A stretch of 64,000 bases of DNA from CALGKJ01 sp049322695 (GCA_049322695.1 JBMORW010000020.1:1-64000), one strand, 5' to 3'. Counted from the first letter of the stretch, positions 49,836 to 59,414 are shown. A program made the numbers and translations. The notes: a model not told the origin generated them from the letters alone.

Positions 49836-50489
49836 CTATTGAATGGTATCTGTCTGTGCTGTCTCTGCTTCTTCTGTTTGTGTCTGAGATATTTCTGTTA
49901 CACTGCTGACAGCTATGTCCTTACCATTTACAGTCAGATAAATACTGCCCTTATTATACTTAACCTTTTCTACAACGCCTTCTATCTGAGTATTATTAAC
50001 AGTAGCCTTAACTGTCTTGCCCATCATGCTGAAGGCATATACATGGTTGAAGCTTTCACTTATGAGCTTCATCTGATCTGTCTGAGATACTGTATCAGTA
50101 ACCTCTTTAAGATTATCAAAGGATATTGCTTTGTCCTTAATCATCAGCTTGATGCTGTCATTTTCAAGCTTTACGCTTTCCACTACACCGTAGATTTCTT
50201 TCCATTCATTTGAGTTTTCTTCCTGATATACAGCCTTGGCGAACTTATTGACCATGTTATAGGCTGAGTTGATCTTTACTGATTTACCCATGTTTTGTGT
50301 AGTCTCCAAGCTTGAAAACTGTGCCATCTGGGATATGAACTCCTTATCCTCCATTGGCTGCAGCGGGTTTTGATGTTTTAACTGCACAACCAGAAGATTC
50401 AGGAATGCATCCTTATCCAAATTGGTTTTGAACTCTCTGGGCTTGTTGTTCGCTGTTCCGGTACTCATTACTACTCCGTTGACTGACAT
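49836..50489 (-). CDS. flgD: flagellar hook cap/scaffold protein FlgD
   Basis: FlgD caps the growing hook. The 217-residue protein has the conserved N-terminal block LDKDAFLNLLVVQLKHQNPL and MEDKEFISQMAQFSSLE (about residues 25-65), then a variable region and two regions with YNKGSIYLTVNGKDI-like beta strands. The C-terminal FlgD Ig-like domains of Proteobacteria are not evident; the protein is of the short Firmicutes form. ATG 50489 follows GGAGGTG. Confidence 0.93.
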   Translation of the reverse strand: MSVNGVVMSTGTANNKPREFKTNLDKDAFLNLLVVQLKHQNPLQPMEDKEFISQMAQFSSLETTQNMGKSVKINSAYNMVNKFAKAVYQEENSNEWKEIYGVVESVKLENDSIKLMIKDKAISFDNLKEVTDTVSQTDQMKLISESFNHVYAFSMMGKTVKATVNNTQIEGVVEKVKYNKGSIYLTVNGKDIAVSSVTEISQTQTEEAETAQTDTIQ

Positions 50490-50524
50490 TATTTCACCTC
50501 CTGACCTCAGAGACCTGAAGTTTT

Positions 50525-52126
50525 TTAAGCCTTAAAGTCTATTTTACCCTCATGGTAGCTGTATGGATTTGCTCCTGTCTTTACATCCTCAACCTCATAT
50601 TCAGCATAGCTGCCTGCTGAGGTTCTTTTGGAATTGTCCCTTATAGCTTCCTTCCATATGTTCATATTGTTATTGTTGTTGAACTCCCTGCCTTCCTGCC
50701 CAACAGAAACACTGAAGCTTTGCACTGAAATGCCCTTGTCCTGAAGCATATCCTTTAGCTGATTGAAGTTAGCTTCTATTGCTTCCTTTACCTTATAGCT
50801 TTCTGCCACAAACTTTGCTTCTACCTGACCCTTTTCTACTACAATTTTCAACATCAGTTTTCCAAGGTGTTCAGGCTCTAACTTCATATTCATTTCAGAC
50901 TTTCCATCCTTAAGTATCACTTCTGCCTTTCTCACTATCTGCTTCACAATTTCTGTTTTTGGTATTTCTGCAGCTCTTTCAACATTCTCCGCGCTATTTG
51001 TCTTTATGTCGTTTTGCTTTAAAATACTATCAAGCTTGACTGCAAAGCTATCATTTTGCTTAGTACTGCTGCTGTCTGTTTTAATCTCCCTGCCTTGCTT
51101 TTCCTCTACTACAATTTTATCGTCACTTTGCGCATTATTCTTAAGTTCTGTCTCTTTTACCTTAATATTTTGAGTTTCAGCTTCATTATTTACTTTAACT
51201 GTGGTGTCTTCATTTACTTCTGATTGGTATACTCTGTGCTTTTGACTGTCAAACATGACTTTTGGCTCGCTTTTTATTTTGACCCCTGCAGCCTCTAATA
51301 CCTTTGCAATCTCTTCAAAACGCTCCGGGTTTTCATCAATAAGCTTTTGTCCTGTTTTTTCAGCCATAGACTGTACTATTTTTGTCAGCTCATTAAGCTT
51401 TTCATTCAGCTTTGTTAATAAGCTGGCATTGTCAGTACTATTAATTTTTGCGGCATAAGCAACAGTATTAGTATTCTTAACATCTTGCTTTACTGCTTCA
51501 AACAGCTGTTTCAGCTCTCCAATAACTTCCTTTGCTTCCTTCCGTTCAACCTCAGGCAGCTTAGCAAGCTTTGTCTCTGCCTCACTAATGATGGCTTGAA
51601 GCTTCTCCATCGTCTTGCCAACAGTATCAGCCGAGTCACTGATATTTGGTATGCTTTCAATACTAACAGTTTTACCATTCAAATTCTGTGTGCCAGGCAG
51701 CTCCGTGTTAGCCAGCAGCTCCAGCAGCTCCAGCAGCTCCTTAAGGGATTTCAGGTTCTTCACGGCATCCAACTCATTTATTTCCGGCTTTTCTGTATCA
51801 ATAGGCTTCTGCTCAGTATGACTGCTTTCCTCAATATTTTCCCTTGCCTTTGCCTTTATGCCACTGTCATTCTCATGGATTTTTTCATTGTTATCGGCTC
51901 TGCTTTCTTTTGCCAGTCTTTGAAATTTGTTGGTACTGTTCTGTTTATAGGAGCTATTTATCCTGTTGGCAAACTGGTTGTCTGCTTTTCTTTCGGATGC
52001 AGCCTGGTTAAGCTCTGACCTGAAGTCACTGCCCTTATCTCTAGTGTAGTCATTTGCTTTACTTTTAATGTTGCTTGTGCTGGTTGAAACCTGCAGTGCT
52101 TGAAGAAAATTAATATTTACTGTCAA
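50525..52126 (-). CDS. fliK: flagellar hook-length control protein FliK
   Basis: FliK measures hook length and triggers the FlhB switch. The 533-residue protein has a long polar, low-complexity N-terminal and middle (K/E/N/S-rich) and the conserved C-terminal Flg_hook domain with MNMKLEPEHLGKLMLKIVVE and VKEAIEANFNQLKDMLQDKG. The start is TTG 52126, six bases after GGAGGTG; a GTG at 52135 overlaps that site. Residues near 130-138 come from a perfect 9-base repeat in triplicate (51713-51739). FliK sequence is poorly conserved, but place and C-terminus are clear. Confidence 0.9.
   Translation of the reverse strand: MTVNINFLQALQVSTSTSNIKSKANDYTRDKGSDFRSELNQAASERKADNQFANRINSSYKQNSTNKFQRLAKESRADNNEKIHENDSGIKAKARENIEESSHTEQKPIDTEKPEINELDAVKNLKSLKELLELLELLANTELPGTQNLNGKTVSIESIPNISDSADTVGKTMEKLQAIISEAETKLAKLPEVERKEAKEVIGELKQLFEAVKQDVKNTNTVAYAAKINSTDNASLLTKLNEKLNELTKIVQSMAEKTGQKLIDENPERFEEIAKVLEAAGVKIKSEPKVMFDSQKHRVYQSEVNEDTTVKVNNEAETQNIKVKETELKNNAQSDDKIVVEEKQGREIKTDSSSTKQNDSFAVKLDSILKQNDIKTNSAENVERAAEIPKTEIVKQIVRKAEVILKDGKSEMNMKLEPEHLGKLMLKIVVEKGQVEAKFVAESYKVKEAIEANFNQLKDMLQDKGISVQSFSVSVGQEGREFNNNNNMNIWKEAIRDNSKRTSAGSYAEYEVEDVKTGANPYSYHEGKIDFKA
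51713..51739. repeat. triple 9-base tandem repeat inside fliK
   Basis: CAGCAGCTC occurs three times in a row on the plus strand, coding for a leucine/glutamate-rich repeat (LLELLELL) in FliK. Copy change would keep the frame and alter the length of the ruler protein by three residues per unit. Confidence 0.85.
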
Positions 52127-52185
52127 TGCGTTCACCTCCTTAAAAAGTATTATATTAAAAACCCATTAAGGGCTCTTAAACATTA

Positions 52186-52836
52186 TTAATCTGTCGTCGA
52201 TGAATTCTGATTTTGTTCAGTAGCCTTGAGATCCTCCAGTAGCTGCGCTGCCTGCAATGGGTCCATGGCTTCAAGTATGGCAGATGCTCTTTCTTTTTTG
52301 AGATTCCTCAGTATCTGAACAACTGTTTCCTTCTTTTCCATATTAAGAAGTATCTGTACAGCGTTTTCAACGTCTATTTTTTCCAAATATGTCACCTGCT
52401 CCTTTACATCAAGCAGCTTGTCACTTAGCTGAGTCTGCAGGTCATTTACTACCAGCTCTTTAGCTGCAAGCTCTGACTCCTTTGCAGAAAGCTCTTTTTC
52501 CTTCTTTTTAAGCTCCTGCTCCTTTTCATCAAGCTGCTGCTGTCTTAGTTCAAGGTCTTTTTTTTCTGCTGCCATTTTATCCCTTTCAAGCTCCTCCGAA
52601 GATTTTACCTCAGCTATGGGTCGAACAAGATTGCCAATTATAGGTACGTTGACCAGCATTCTTGCCACATCCTTTTTGATTCCGCCGAAGTTGAACATAA
52701 AAACAGCTCCAAAGCTTATTATTAAAGTAAGTATTATAATTATAAGAAGCAGCAGAAGTGTAGAGCCTCTCTTCTTTCTTACAGCTCCTATATCTTCATT
52801 CTGTTGGTTTTTCTTTGCTTTTTTATTTGCAGGCAT
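52186..52836 (-). CDS. MotE-like/MgtE-N membrane protein of the flagellar cluster
   Basis: A 216-residue protein with one N-terminal membrane helix (TLLLLLIIIILTLIISFGAV, about 26-46), a long coiled coil (QQQLDEKEQELKKKEKELSA, about 80-140), and a C-terminal segment with helical repeats (VQILLNMEKKETVVQIL, RNLKKERASAILEAMDPLQA) like the MgtE N-terminal domain. Similar proteins (YlxF, MotE) lie between fliJ and fliK in many bacteria. They are believed to act as stator or basal-body chaperones. ATG 52836 follows GGGGG. Confidence 0.8.
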   Translation of the reverse strand: MPANKKAKKNQQNEDIGAVRKKRGSTLLLLLIIIILTLIISFGAVFMFNFGGIKKDVARMLVNVPIIGNLVRPIAEVKSSEELERDKMAAEKKDLELRQQQLDEKEQELKKKEKELSAKESELAAKELVVNDLQTQLSDKLLDVKEQVTYLEKIDVENAVQILLNMEKKETVVQILRNLKKERASAILEAMDPLQAAQLLEDLKATEQNQNSSTTD

Positions 52837-52860
52837 TTCTAAAACATACCCCCATGTACC

Positions 52861-53310
52861 CTATTCCTGGTCCTTTCTGCTTTCTCTGAAGGTTACCAGG
52901 TCATCTGTGAGCTTATCCTCTTTTCTCTGCTCTTCGTATTGATATTCTTTATAATCTATGGCTTTAAGCTTTTCCATCATTTTTTTATTTCTGGTTGACT
53001 CAATCAGCTCCTGTCTGCAGGTTTCCAGATAATCTTCAGCCATTTTGATTTTTACCTTTTGGTTTGCTATGCTTCTGTTGTAGTAGCCTACAAAGTCCAC
53101 TAACTGCTTGAGCTCATTTACAGGTATGCCCTGGCTTGCTTCTGCCTCAAGCTTTTGTTGAAGCTCTGTCAGTTCCCTATACAGCTCGGCAAGTCTGTTT
53201 TTTTCTCTTTCCAATCTTTGCATTGCTGCTCCAAACTGATTCTTTTTGTCTTTTTCTATGTTCTCTCTCAGATTTAAAATATTCTGAAGCTTATATTTAT
53301 AACCTGCCAT
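52861..53310 (-). CDS. fliJ: flagellar export chaperone FliJ
   Basis: FliJ sits at the centre of the FliI ring and links it to FlhA. The 149-residue protein is almost all alpha-helix and highly charged (YKYKLQNILNLRENIEKDKK at the start, RLEREKNRLAELYRELTELQ and QQKLEAEASQGIPV later), typical of the two-helix coiled coil. ATG 53310 follows AAGGGGTG, 11 bases after fliI. Confidence 0.9.
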   Translation of the reverse strand: MAGYKYKLQNILNLRENIEKDKKNQFGAAMQRLEREKNRLAELYRELTELQQKLEAEASQGIPVNELKQLVDFVGYYNRSIANQKVKIKMAEDYLETCRQELIESTRNKKMMEKLKAIDYKEYQYEEQRKEDKLTDDLVTFRESRKDQE

Positions 53311-53320
53311 ATTTCACCCC

Positions 53321-54646
53321 TTATGACACTATGCTTTTCATAATCTGAATAATCTCATCCATTTCATACATCTCATGAGTGCCCTGACATAAAAAATCAT
53401 TTATTTTGTCTATTTTTTCTATGGCTCTGTCTATGTTCTTATTGCTGCCCTTCACATAAGCTCCTATGTTAATAAGATCCTCAGCATCTCTATATACTGA
53501 CATTATGGATTTAATAGTATTGGCAAGCTGTTTTTGCTCTTCACTTACTATATTCGGCATAACTCTGCTGACACTTGATAGTATGTCTACTGCAGGATAG
53601 TGATTTTTATTGGCAAGATTTCTTGACAGTACAATATGTCCATCCAATATACCCCTTACTGTGTCAGTTACAGGTTCATTCATGTCATCACCGTCAACGA
53701 GCACAGTATACATACCGGTTACCGAGCCTATATCTGATGTGCCAGATCGCTCAAGCAGCTTAGGCATTACTGCAAAAACGGACGGAGTATAGCCTCTAGT
53801 AACAGGAGGTTCGCCCACCGCAAGTCCAACCTCTCTCTGAGCCATTGCAAACCGTGTAAGAGAATCCATCATCAGCATAACATCCTTGCCCTGGTCTCTG
53901 AAATATTCAGCTACTGCTGTGGCCAGCTTTGCAGCCTTCAATCTGATTAGCGCCGGCTGATCTGAAGTAGCAACTACAACTACAGACCTTTTAAGTCCTT
54001 CTTCCCTCAGGTCATTTTCTATGAACTCACGTACCTCTCTGCCACGTTCGCCTACCAGACCGATAACATTAATATCTGCCTTTGTATTTCTGGCTATCAT
54101 ACCCATCAATGTGCTTTTACCGACACCACTGCCGGCGAAAATACCTATTCTCTGACCTTTGCCGATGGTCAGAAGCCCATCTATACATTTTACACCCAGG
54201 GGCAGAATCTCATCTATTCTTTTTCTGGTTAAAGGGTTTGGAGGCATGTTATCTACCGGATAATACTTCTTCCCTTCAATGACACCCAGTTCATCAATAG
54301 GATTTCCCAAGCCATCCAGTATCCTGCCAAGCATGCTTTCATCCACCTTTACGGTAAGAGTCTTTCCTGTTGCCTCGACTCTGCTTCCCGGTCCTATGCC
54401 CTCCATCTCACCTAAAGGCATCAGACATGTTATATTGTTTTTGAAGCCCACTACTTCAGCCGCAATAGGCCTGTCATTCCTTAACGAATATATATAACAT
54501 ATCTCACCTAAATTAGCGGCAGGGCCTACCGACTCGATAGTCAAACCGACCACCTGCGAAACCCTGCCTGAATATTTGATAAAATCTTCATTTTCAATTA
54601 TATTATTGTATTTTTCGTAATTAATAAATGGCACTCTATCACTCAT
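53321..54646 (-). CDS. fliI: flagellar export ATPase FliI
   Basis: FliI is the F1-beta-like ATPase of the export system. The 441-residue protein has Walker A in GIFAGSGVGKSTLMGMIARN (near residue 165), GERGREVREFIE, Walker B MLMMDSLTRFAMAQREVGLA, and VGEPPVTRGYTPSVFAVMPK. The start is ATG 54646 inside the fliH end, with ATG 54658 as an alternative; neither has a strong ribosome site, so it is probably translated by coupling to fliH. Confidence 0.96.
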   Translation of the reverse strand: MSDRVPFINYEKYNNIIENEDFIKYSGRVSQVVGLTIESVGPAANLGEICYIYSLRNDRPIAAEVVGFKNNITCLMPLGEMEGIGPGSRVEATGKTLTVKVDESMLGRILDGLGNPIDELGVIEGKKYYPVDNMPPNPLTRKRIDEILPLGVKCIDGLLTIGKGQRIGIFAGSGVGKSTLMGMIARNTKADINVIGLVGERGREVREFIENDLREEGLKRSVVVVATSDQPALIRLKAAKLATAVAEYFRDQGKDVMLMMDSLTRFAMAQREVGLAVGEPPVTRGYTPSVFAVMPKLLERSGTSDIGSVTGMYTVLVDGDDMNEPVTDTVRGILDGHIVLSRNLANKNHYPAVDILSSVSRVMPNIVSEEQKQLANTIKSIMSVYRDAEDLINIGAYVKGSNKNIDRAIEKIDKINDFLCQGTHEMYEMDEIIQIMKSIVS

Positions 54647-55406
54647 TTCTAAGTACATAGTTAAAAGCTTTTTCCAGTTCCTTTATTTGTATATCCACAC
54701 TGGAATTGATTTCACCTGAGGTAGTTTCTACAATACATCCGCCCTTCTGCATTGAAATATCCTTTATAATATCAAGCTCACTCAGTCCTTCTGTAAGTCT
54801 AATTAAGATATCCTTATTCTCCGATACAAAATCATAGTCCTCTTCCGATACCCTTAATATAAGCCTGCTTTTATAAGCGCATTTATCAAGCGCCAGCTTT
54901 ATGACTGAAAATATAGCTTCTCTATTCTGCTTTAGTTCATCACCTATGACTTTCCTTGATATGCCAAGAACTAGTTCTATGATTTTTTCTTCTGCTTCTT
55001 CGTATATTTCAGACTTTCTCTGTTCGATATACTCCTTCGCTTCCATAGCAGCTTCTATAATGTCCTGGGAATCATCCAAGCCCTTTCGAAAGCCTGATTG
55101 ATAGCCTTCATTGAAGCCTTCCTCCCGAGCTGCAGCGAGTACAGTCTGTGCTTCCTGCTGGGCTTTTTCTGTAATGCTCCTTGCTTCATAATTAGCTTCC
55201 TCTATAATTCTTAAGTACATTTCCTTTGCATCATCGATAATCTGATTTGCTTCATGTTCTTTTTCGGCTCTGATATCTTCAGCAGATTTTTCAACAGGAG
55301 TATCCTTATGCTCCGGCTCTGCTCTTTTTATGATGTGCGCAAAACTATTCTTTATAGGTTTTGGAGCTCCTATCTGAACATAATCTGACTTAAAAATCCT
55401 AGACAA
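54639..55406 (-). CDS. fliH: flagellar assembly protein FliH
   Basis: FliH holds and restrains FliI at the export gate. The 255-residue protein has a charged coiled-coil middle (EAEQ-type repeats: ITEKAQQEAQTVLAAAREEG, about 78-97), a glycine-containing helix region (GFNEGYQSGFRKGLDD) typical of FliH, and a C-terminal domain like the V-type E subunit (IIELVLGISRKVIGDELKQN, GGCIVETTSGEINSSVD). The start is TTG 55406, with GGAGG eleven bases upstream, inside the end of fliG. Confidence 0.92.
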   Translation of the reverse strand: MSRIFKSDYVQIGAPKPIKNSFAHIIKRAEPEHKDTPVEKSAEDIRAEKEHEANQIIDDAKEMYLRIIEEANYEARSITEKAQQEAQTVLAAAREEGFNEGYQSGFRKGLDDSQDIIEAAMEAKEYIEQRKSEIYEEAEEKIIELVLGISRKVIGDELKQNREAIFSVIKLALDKCAYKSRLILRVSEEDYDFVSENKDILIRLTEGLSELDIIKDISMQKGGCIVETTSGEINSSVDIQIKELEKAFNYVLRNE

Positions 55407-56415
55407 CTATTTCATCTCCTCCACCTCTGGAAATAACAATTTCACCTGCATCTTCAAGCTTCCTTATGATATTAACAATTTTCTGCTGTGCTTCCTCAAC
55501 ATCACGAAGCCTTACAGGTCCCATATAATCCATATCCTCTTTTATCATTTCTGCAAGACGCTTGGACATGTTTGCAAAAATAGCTTTTGACACCTCTTCG
55601 CTGGAGCTCTTCAATGCAAGAGCCCAATCGTTGTTCTCAACCTCTCTGATGACTCTCTGTATAGATCTGCTGTCCAAGGTGATAATATCCTCGAATACAA
55701 ACATTCTCTTTCTGATTTGCTCAGCCAGATCAGTGTCCTGCACTTCAAGGGTTTCAATAATGTACTTTTCAGTACCTCTGTCAACAGAGTTAAGTATATC
55801 AACAATAGCTTGTATACCGCCCGCTATGGTGTAGTCCTGTGTAACCATTGAGGACAGCTTTCTTTCTAATACTCTTTCAATTTCCTTTATTATTTCCGGA
55901 GAAGTCCTATCCATTACGGCTATTCTCCTTGCTACGTCAGCCTGCTTGTCCTGCGGAAGTGCAGATACTATCTGAGCTGCCTGCTGAGGTTTCAGATAGG
56001 CAAGTATCAACGCTATAGTCTGAGGATGCTCACCTTGAATGAAGTTCAGAAGCTGACCGGGGTCAGCCTTACGAACGAAATCAAATGGTCTTACCTGCAG
56101 AGAAGCCGTAAGTCTGTTTATTACATCAACAGCCTTTTGATTTCCCAAGGCTCTTTCCAAAATATCCTTTGCATATGAAATACCACCCTCAGAAATATAC
56201 TCCTGTGCAAGACAAATCTGATAGAATTCCTGAAGCACATTCTCCTTTTCTTCAGGGGTAACTGTTCTCATATTTGCAATTTCAAGTGTAAGCTGCTCAA
56301 TATCTTCATCCTTTAAATGCTTGAATATTTGGGCAGACTTCTCTGGTCCCAAGGTAATAAGCAAAACAGCTGCTTTTTGACGCCCTGATAATGTTCCCTG
56401 TTTAATTCTGCTCAT
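55399..56415 (-). CDS. fliG: flagellar motor switch protein FliG
   Basis: FliG is the rotor protein that MotA pushes. The 338-residue protein has N-terminal KAAVLLITLGPEKSAQIFKH, the middle armadillo segment EHPQTIALILAYLKPQQAAQ with PQTIALIL, and C-terminal FVFEDIITLDSRSIQRVIRE and LKSSSEEVSKAIFANMSKRL with the charged helix that contacts MotA. ATG 56415 follows AGGAG. Confidence 0.97.
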   Translation of the reverse strand: MSRIKQGTLSGRQKAAVLLITLGPEKSAQIFKHLKDEDIEQLTLEIANMRTVTPEEKENVLQEFYQICLAQEYISEGGISYAKDILERALGNQKAVDVINRLTASLQVRPFDFVRKADPGQLLNFIQGEHPQTIALILAYLKPQQAAQIVSALPQDKQADVARRIAVMDRTSPEIIKEIERVLERKLSSMVTQDYTIAGGIQAIVDILNSVDRGTEKYIIETLEVQDTDLAEQIRKRMFVFEDIITLDSRSIQRVIREVENNDWALALKSSSEEVSKAIFANMSKRLAEMIKEDMDYMGPVRLRDVEEAQQKIVNIIRKLEDAGEIVISRGGGDEIVV

Positions 56416-56429
56416 GACTTCATCTGCTC

Positions 56430-58010
56430 CTATTCTTCATTTAACCAGGATTTCAAGAGTACTGCCACCTGGTCAGGCTTCTGTCCGACGAACTTCTCAA
56501 TTTTCTTCTTTATTTCGTTTCTGTCTTCAAGATCAATTTCCTCAAGAGGTATCACTGGTCCTGCAGCTGCAGCGATAGCCAGCTCTTCTTCCAACTCCTG
56601 CTCTCGTACTGCCACTGATTTTCTCCTGATAAACAGGAACATTGATATTCCAAGCACAAGTATGAATGCTGCTACGGATCCTATTCTGATATAGTTCTGC
56701 ATAGCTTCCTGAGCCTGTTCTCTCTCAAGCTGCTCCCGATAAGCAACAGCTGCGGAATCATCAAATGGAGTAATTGATATTGTGATGTTTTTTGCATGAT
56801 CCTCAGAGGTTTTTTCAGGTACAAATGCTTTTGTAGCATTAACAACAAGGTTTGTAACCTGCTCTTGGAGAGCAGCCAGATCAGTTTCCTCCTTAAGTAT
56901 GGATTGATTAATCTGTATAGCCAGAGAAAGATCTTCAATATTTCCTATTTCAGATTCTATTTGTCTGCTTATTTCACTGAACTCATAATTAATAATTTCG
57001 TTAGTCTCATTGTACTCTGCTTTTCCTTCCTCTGTCTCAAGATATTGGTTTATTTCCGTATTTGTGTCGGTACCTGCAGCTCCTCCGCTGCCTGCATCAA
57101 CCCAGCTCTTACGAATCTGTTGAATGTTGCTCACTATACCTTTGATTTCTTCTTCATCAACAGGCTGTACTATTCTCTCATTTGTAAGAGTACTGGAGGT
57201 ATTAATATTAACTGCTGCCAAAGCAACTACATTATCTTTACCAAAGGATTTTGCAAGAATTTTCATAAGCTGCTGCTCTATTTCAAGCCTGTATTTTTGC
57301 TGCAGCTCAAAAGCTGAGCTTGTCCCCGCATTAAGGTCTTCTTTTGTTTGAGTCAGAGGATTGCCTGCTTCATCCAATATCTCAACATTTTCTGGCTTAA
57401 TACCTACACTTTTGGCTACAAGGCTTACTATACCTTTTACCTTATTTGCAGTTAAGGCTTCAGCACCAGGCTTCATTCTCACTATAAGGCTCGCGGAGCC
57501 TTCCTTTTCACTTCCTGAAAGCACGAAGCTGTCCTGCTCGGGGATCTGTATCAGTACAGTTGCATCTGCAACCCCCTGCAGACTTCTCAAGCCTCTTCTG
57601 ATTTCATTTTGCTTGTCTCTCAAATACATCTGTCTTTTATCCTCTGATGTCATCAGGAAGCTGTTAGTCTGTTGTGTCTGCGGAATAGTACCTTCTTCTG
57701 TCAATATTCCTTCTGCATAAAGCTGCATCTGAAGGTCTGCTGCACGTCCCTTTTCAACGTAAATTGTTGATCCTTCAGCCTTTACTTTTATACCCATATC
57801 TTTTATCTGCTGATATATTTTTCCGGCGCTTACAGGGTCTGTGCTATTGTAAAGCGGCTCCCATTGCGGAGCACTGGAATAAACTACAAAAGCTATAAAC
57901 AAAGCGATAAATAATCCGCTAATAATTCCAATTCTAATTTTGCTGCTTTTATCAAGATTGCTCCAGGTTTCAAGAAATCCATTCTTTATTCTGTTAAATA
58001 AATCACCCAT
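56430..58010 (-). CDS. fliF: flagellar MS-ring protein FliF
   Basis: FliF forms the membrane ring on which the flagellum is built. The 526-residue protein has an N-terminal membrane helix (IGIISGLFIALFIAFVVYSS), ring-building motifs (YNSTDPVSAGKIYQQIKDMG and LRSLQGVADATVLIQIPEQD), a variable region, a second membrane helix near 447 (IGSVAAFILVLGISMFLFI), and a C-terminal FliG-binding tail (KKIEKFVGQKPDQVAVLLKS, then WLNEE). ATG 58010 follows GGGGTG. Confidence 0.96.
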   Translation of the reverse strand: MGDLFNRIKNGFLETWSNLDKSSKIRIGIISGLFIALFIAFVVYSSAPQWEPLYNSTDPVSAGKIYQQIKDMGIKVKAEGSTIYVEKGRAADLQMQLYAEGILTEEGTIPQTQQTNSFLMTSEDKRQMYLRDKQNEIRRGLRSLQGVADATVLIQIPEQDSFVLSGSEKEGSASLIVRMKPGAEALTANKVKGIVSLVAKSVGIKPENVEILDEAGNPLTQTKEDLNAGTSSAFELQQKYRLEIEQQLMKILAKSFGKDNVVALAAVNINTSSTLTNERIVQPVDEEEIKGIVSNIQQIRKSWVDAGSGGAAGTDTNTEINQYLETEEGKAEYNETNEIINYEFSEISRQIESEIGNIEDLSLAIQINQSILKEETDLAALQEQVTNLVVNATKAFVPEKTSEDHAKNITISITPFDDSAAVAYREQLEREQAQEAMQNYIRIGSVAAFILVLGISMFLFIRRKSVAVREQELEEELAIAAAAGPVIPLEEIDLEDRNEIKKKIEKFVGQKPDQVAVLLKSWLNEE

Positions 58011-58023
58011 TTAATCACCCCTG

Positions 58024-58320
58024 TTACACAGGCATACGCATTATCTCTTGATAAGCGTCCAGCAGCTTGTTTCTTATCTGCATGGTAAACTGCAGTGCTA
58101 AATCAGCCTTTTCTGCAGCTATCATTACCTGATGTATATTATCTGTTTTTCCCAGTGCGAATGCTTCATTAAGCTTTTCTGATTCGATTTGCAAATTATT
58201 TACCTGTTTTATTGCACTGTTCAAAAAATCAGAAAAAGAGACAGCATTATTGTTGTCTTTTTCTAAAACATTGTTTTTATTGTTTAGGTTAATCTGATTC
58301 ACAGGGAAATTTACTTTCAT
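58024..58320 (-). CDS. fliE: flagellar hook-basal body protein FliE
   Basis: FliE joins the MS ring to the rod. The 98-residue protein has SFSDFLNSAIKQVNNLQIES, ALGKTDNIHQVMIAAEKADL and LQFTMQIRNKLLDAYQEIMR, and ends with MPV, all close to the family. ATG 58320 follows GAGG. The 86 bases between it and flgC show no clear structure. Confidence 0.95.
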   Translation of the reverse strand: MKVNFPVNQINLNNKNNVLEKDNNNAVSFSDFLNSAIKQVNNLQIESEKLNEAFALGKTDNIHQVMIAAEKADLALQFTMQIRNKLLDAYQEIMRMPV

Positions 58321-58406
58321 CTCTGTACCTCCCTAAGCTCTAATGTTGTCAAATATTAAGAACGATATGAAGTATAAAGCATTGTTTATGTAATGTCTTA
58401 TTCATT

Positions 58407-58847
58407 CTACCTGCCAATCTCTAATGCCTTCATAGCCATTGTCTTTGTAGAATTAATTATAGTAACATTTGCTTCGTATGCCCTGCTTGCAGTTATCATA
58501 TTAACCATTTCTGTCATAACATCAACATTGGGCATTTTTACATAACCCTTTTCATCTGCATCAGGATGTCCGGGATCATATACCATTTTAAATGGTGTTT
58601 GATCCTCAGTAATGGCGACTGCTTTTACTCCACCGCCAACAAGCTTTTTGCTTGCATCGGACAAATACTGGCTAAAGGGTATTTTTTGCTCTGTTTCCTG
58701 AAACACAACTACCTGTCTTCTGTATGGTTCACCGCTGGCTGTTTTTGTGGTGTTAACATTTGCGATGTTTCTGGATATTACATCCATTCTGAGTCTTTCA
58801 GCTGTCAAGCCTGAAGCACTTGTATTTATAGCATTAAAGAATCCCAT
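58407..58847 (-). CDS. flgC: flagellar rod protein FlgC
   Basis: A proximal rod subunit. The 146-residue protein starts MGFFNAINTSASGLTAERLR and contains VISRNIANVNTTKTASGEPY (rod signature), YVKMPNVDVMTEMVNMITAS and RAYEANVTIINSTKTMAMKA. ATG 58847 lies after the flgB stop by two bases with GGGAGG upstream. Confidence 0.96.
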   Translation of the reverse strand: MGFFNAINTSASGLTAERLRMDVISRNIANVNTTKTASGEPYRRQVVVFQETEQKIPFSQYLSDASKKLVGGGVKAVAITEDQTPFKMVYDPGHPDADEKGYVKMPNVDVMTEMVNMITASRAYEANVTIINSTKTMAMKALEIGR

Positions 58848-58849
58848 AA

Positions 58850-59260
58850 CTATTTCCTCCCGTCATTAATAACTGATCTAAGCTTTCTGAACTCTCTTGA
58901 TATCTGGTTAATTAACGTATTATACTTTATAGAATTCTTGGCAAGCTCTGCCATCTCTACATCTATGTCTACATTGTTTCCATCTCTTCTCATCGATGTA
59001 TGTTCTTCTGTAACAATTTCAGGATTCGTTATCATATTAGCATTTTTTCCTGTCGGCATGTGGCTCGGTCTTGTCATCTTACCTGATATGCTTAGCTCAT
59101 TCATTGAGCTGTTAAGTGCATTTTCAAAGCTAACAGAAGATTTCTTAAAGCCCGGAGTATTCACATTGGCAATATTGTTAGCAATAACTTCATTGCGCAG
59201 CCATGCTGCATCCAATGCTTTTTCAAGCAGCTTTGTTTTATTACCGATTTTACCAATCAT
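58850..59260 (-). CDS. flgB: flagellar rod protein FlgB
   Basis: A proximal rod subunit and first gene of the flagellar cluster. The 136-residue protein has LEKALDAAWLRNEVIANNIA and NVNTPGFKKSSVSFENAL, then GNNVDIDVEMAELAKNSIKY and LINQISREFRKLRSVI. ATG 59260 follows CGGAGG. The 275-base region upstream holds the codY terminator and candidate control sites. Confidence 0.96.
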   Translation of the reverse strand: MIGKIGNKTKLLEKALDAAWLRNEVIANNIANVNTPGFKKSSVSFENALNSSMNELSISGKMTRPSHMPTGKNANMITNPEIVTEEHTSMRRDGNNVDIDVEMAELAKNSIKYNTLINQISREFRKLRSVINDGRK

Positions 59261-59414
59261 ATGCTGTTCCTCCGTTATATACTGTGATTTTCATCAAATA
59301 TATCTTATTCGACAAAAACAGTATATTTCCTTTAATTATATTATTTTTTTGCTGCAATTTGATGTTTTGTAATGATTATTTAATATAAAATATTTGACAT
59401 TTTTCTTAATTTTT

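Noticed and set aside
49404..50213. Plus-strand open frame of 269 codons across the TIGR02530-type gene and flgD
   Set aside because: Hydrophobic shadow of two conserved minus-strand genes; crosses a gene boundary and has no ribosome site.
51713..51739. Phase-variable repeat switching fliK on and off
   Set aside because: The unit is nine bases, so copy change cannot shift the frame; it could only change length.
59394..59399. TTGACA on the plus strand
   Set aside because: No -10 at the right distance and no plus-strand gene downstream.
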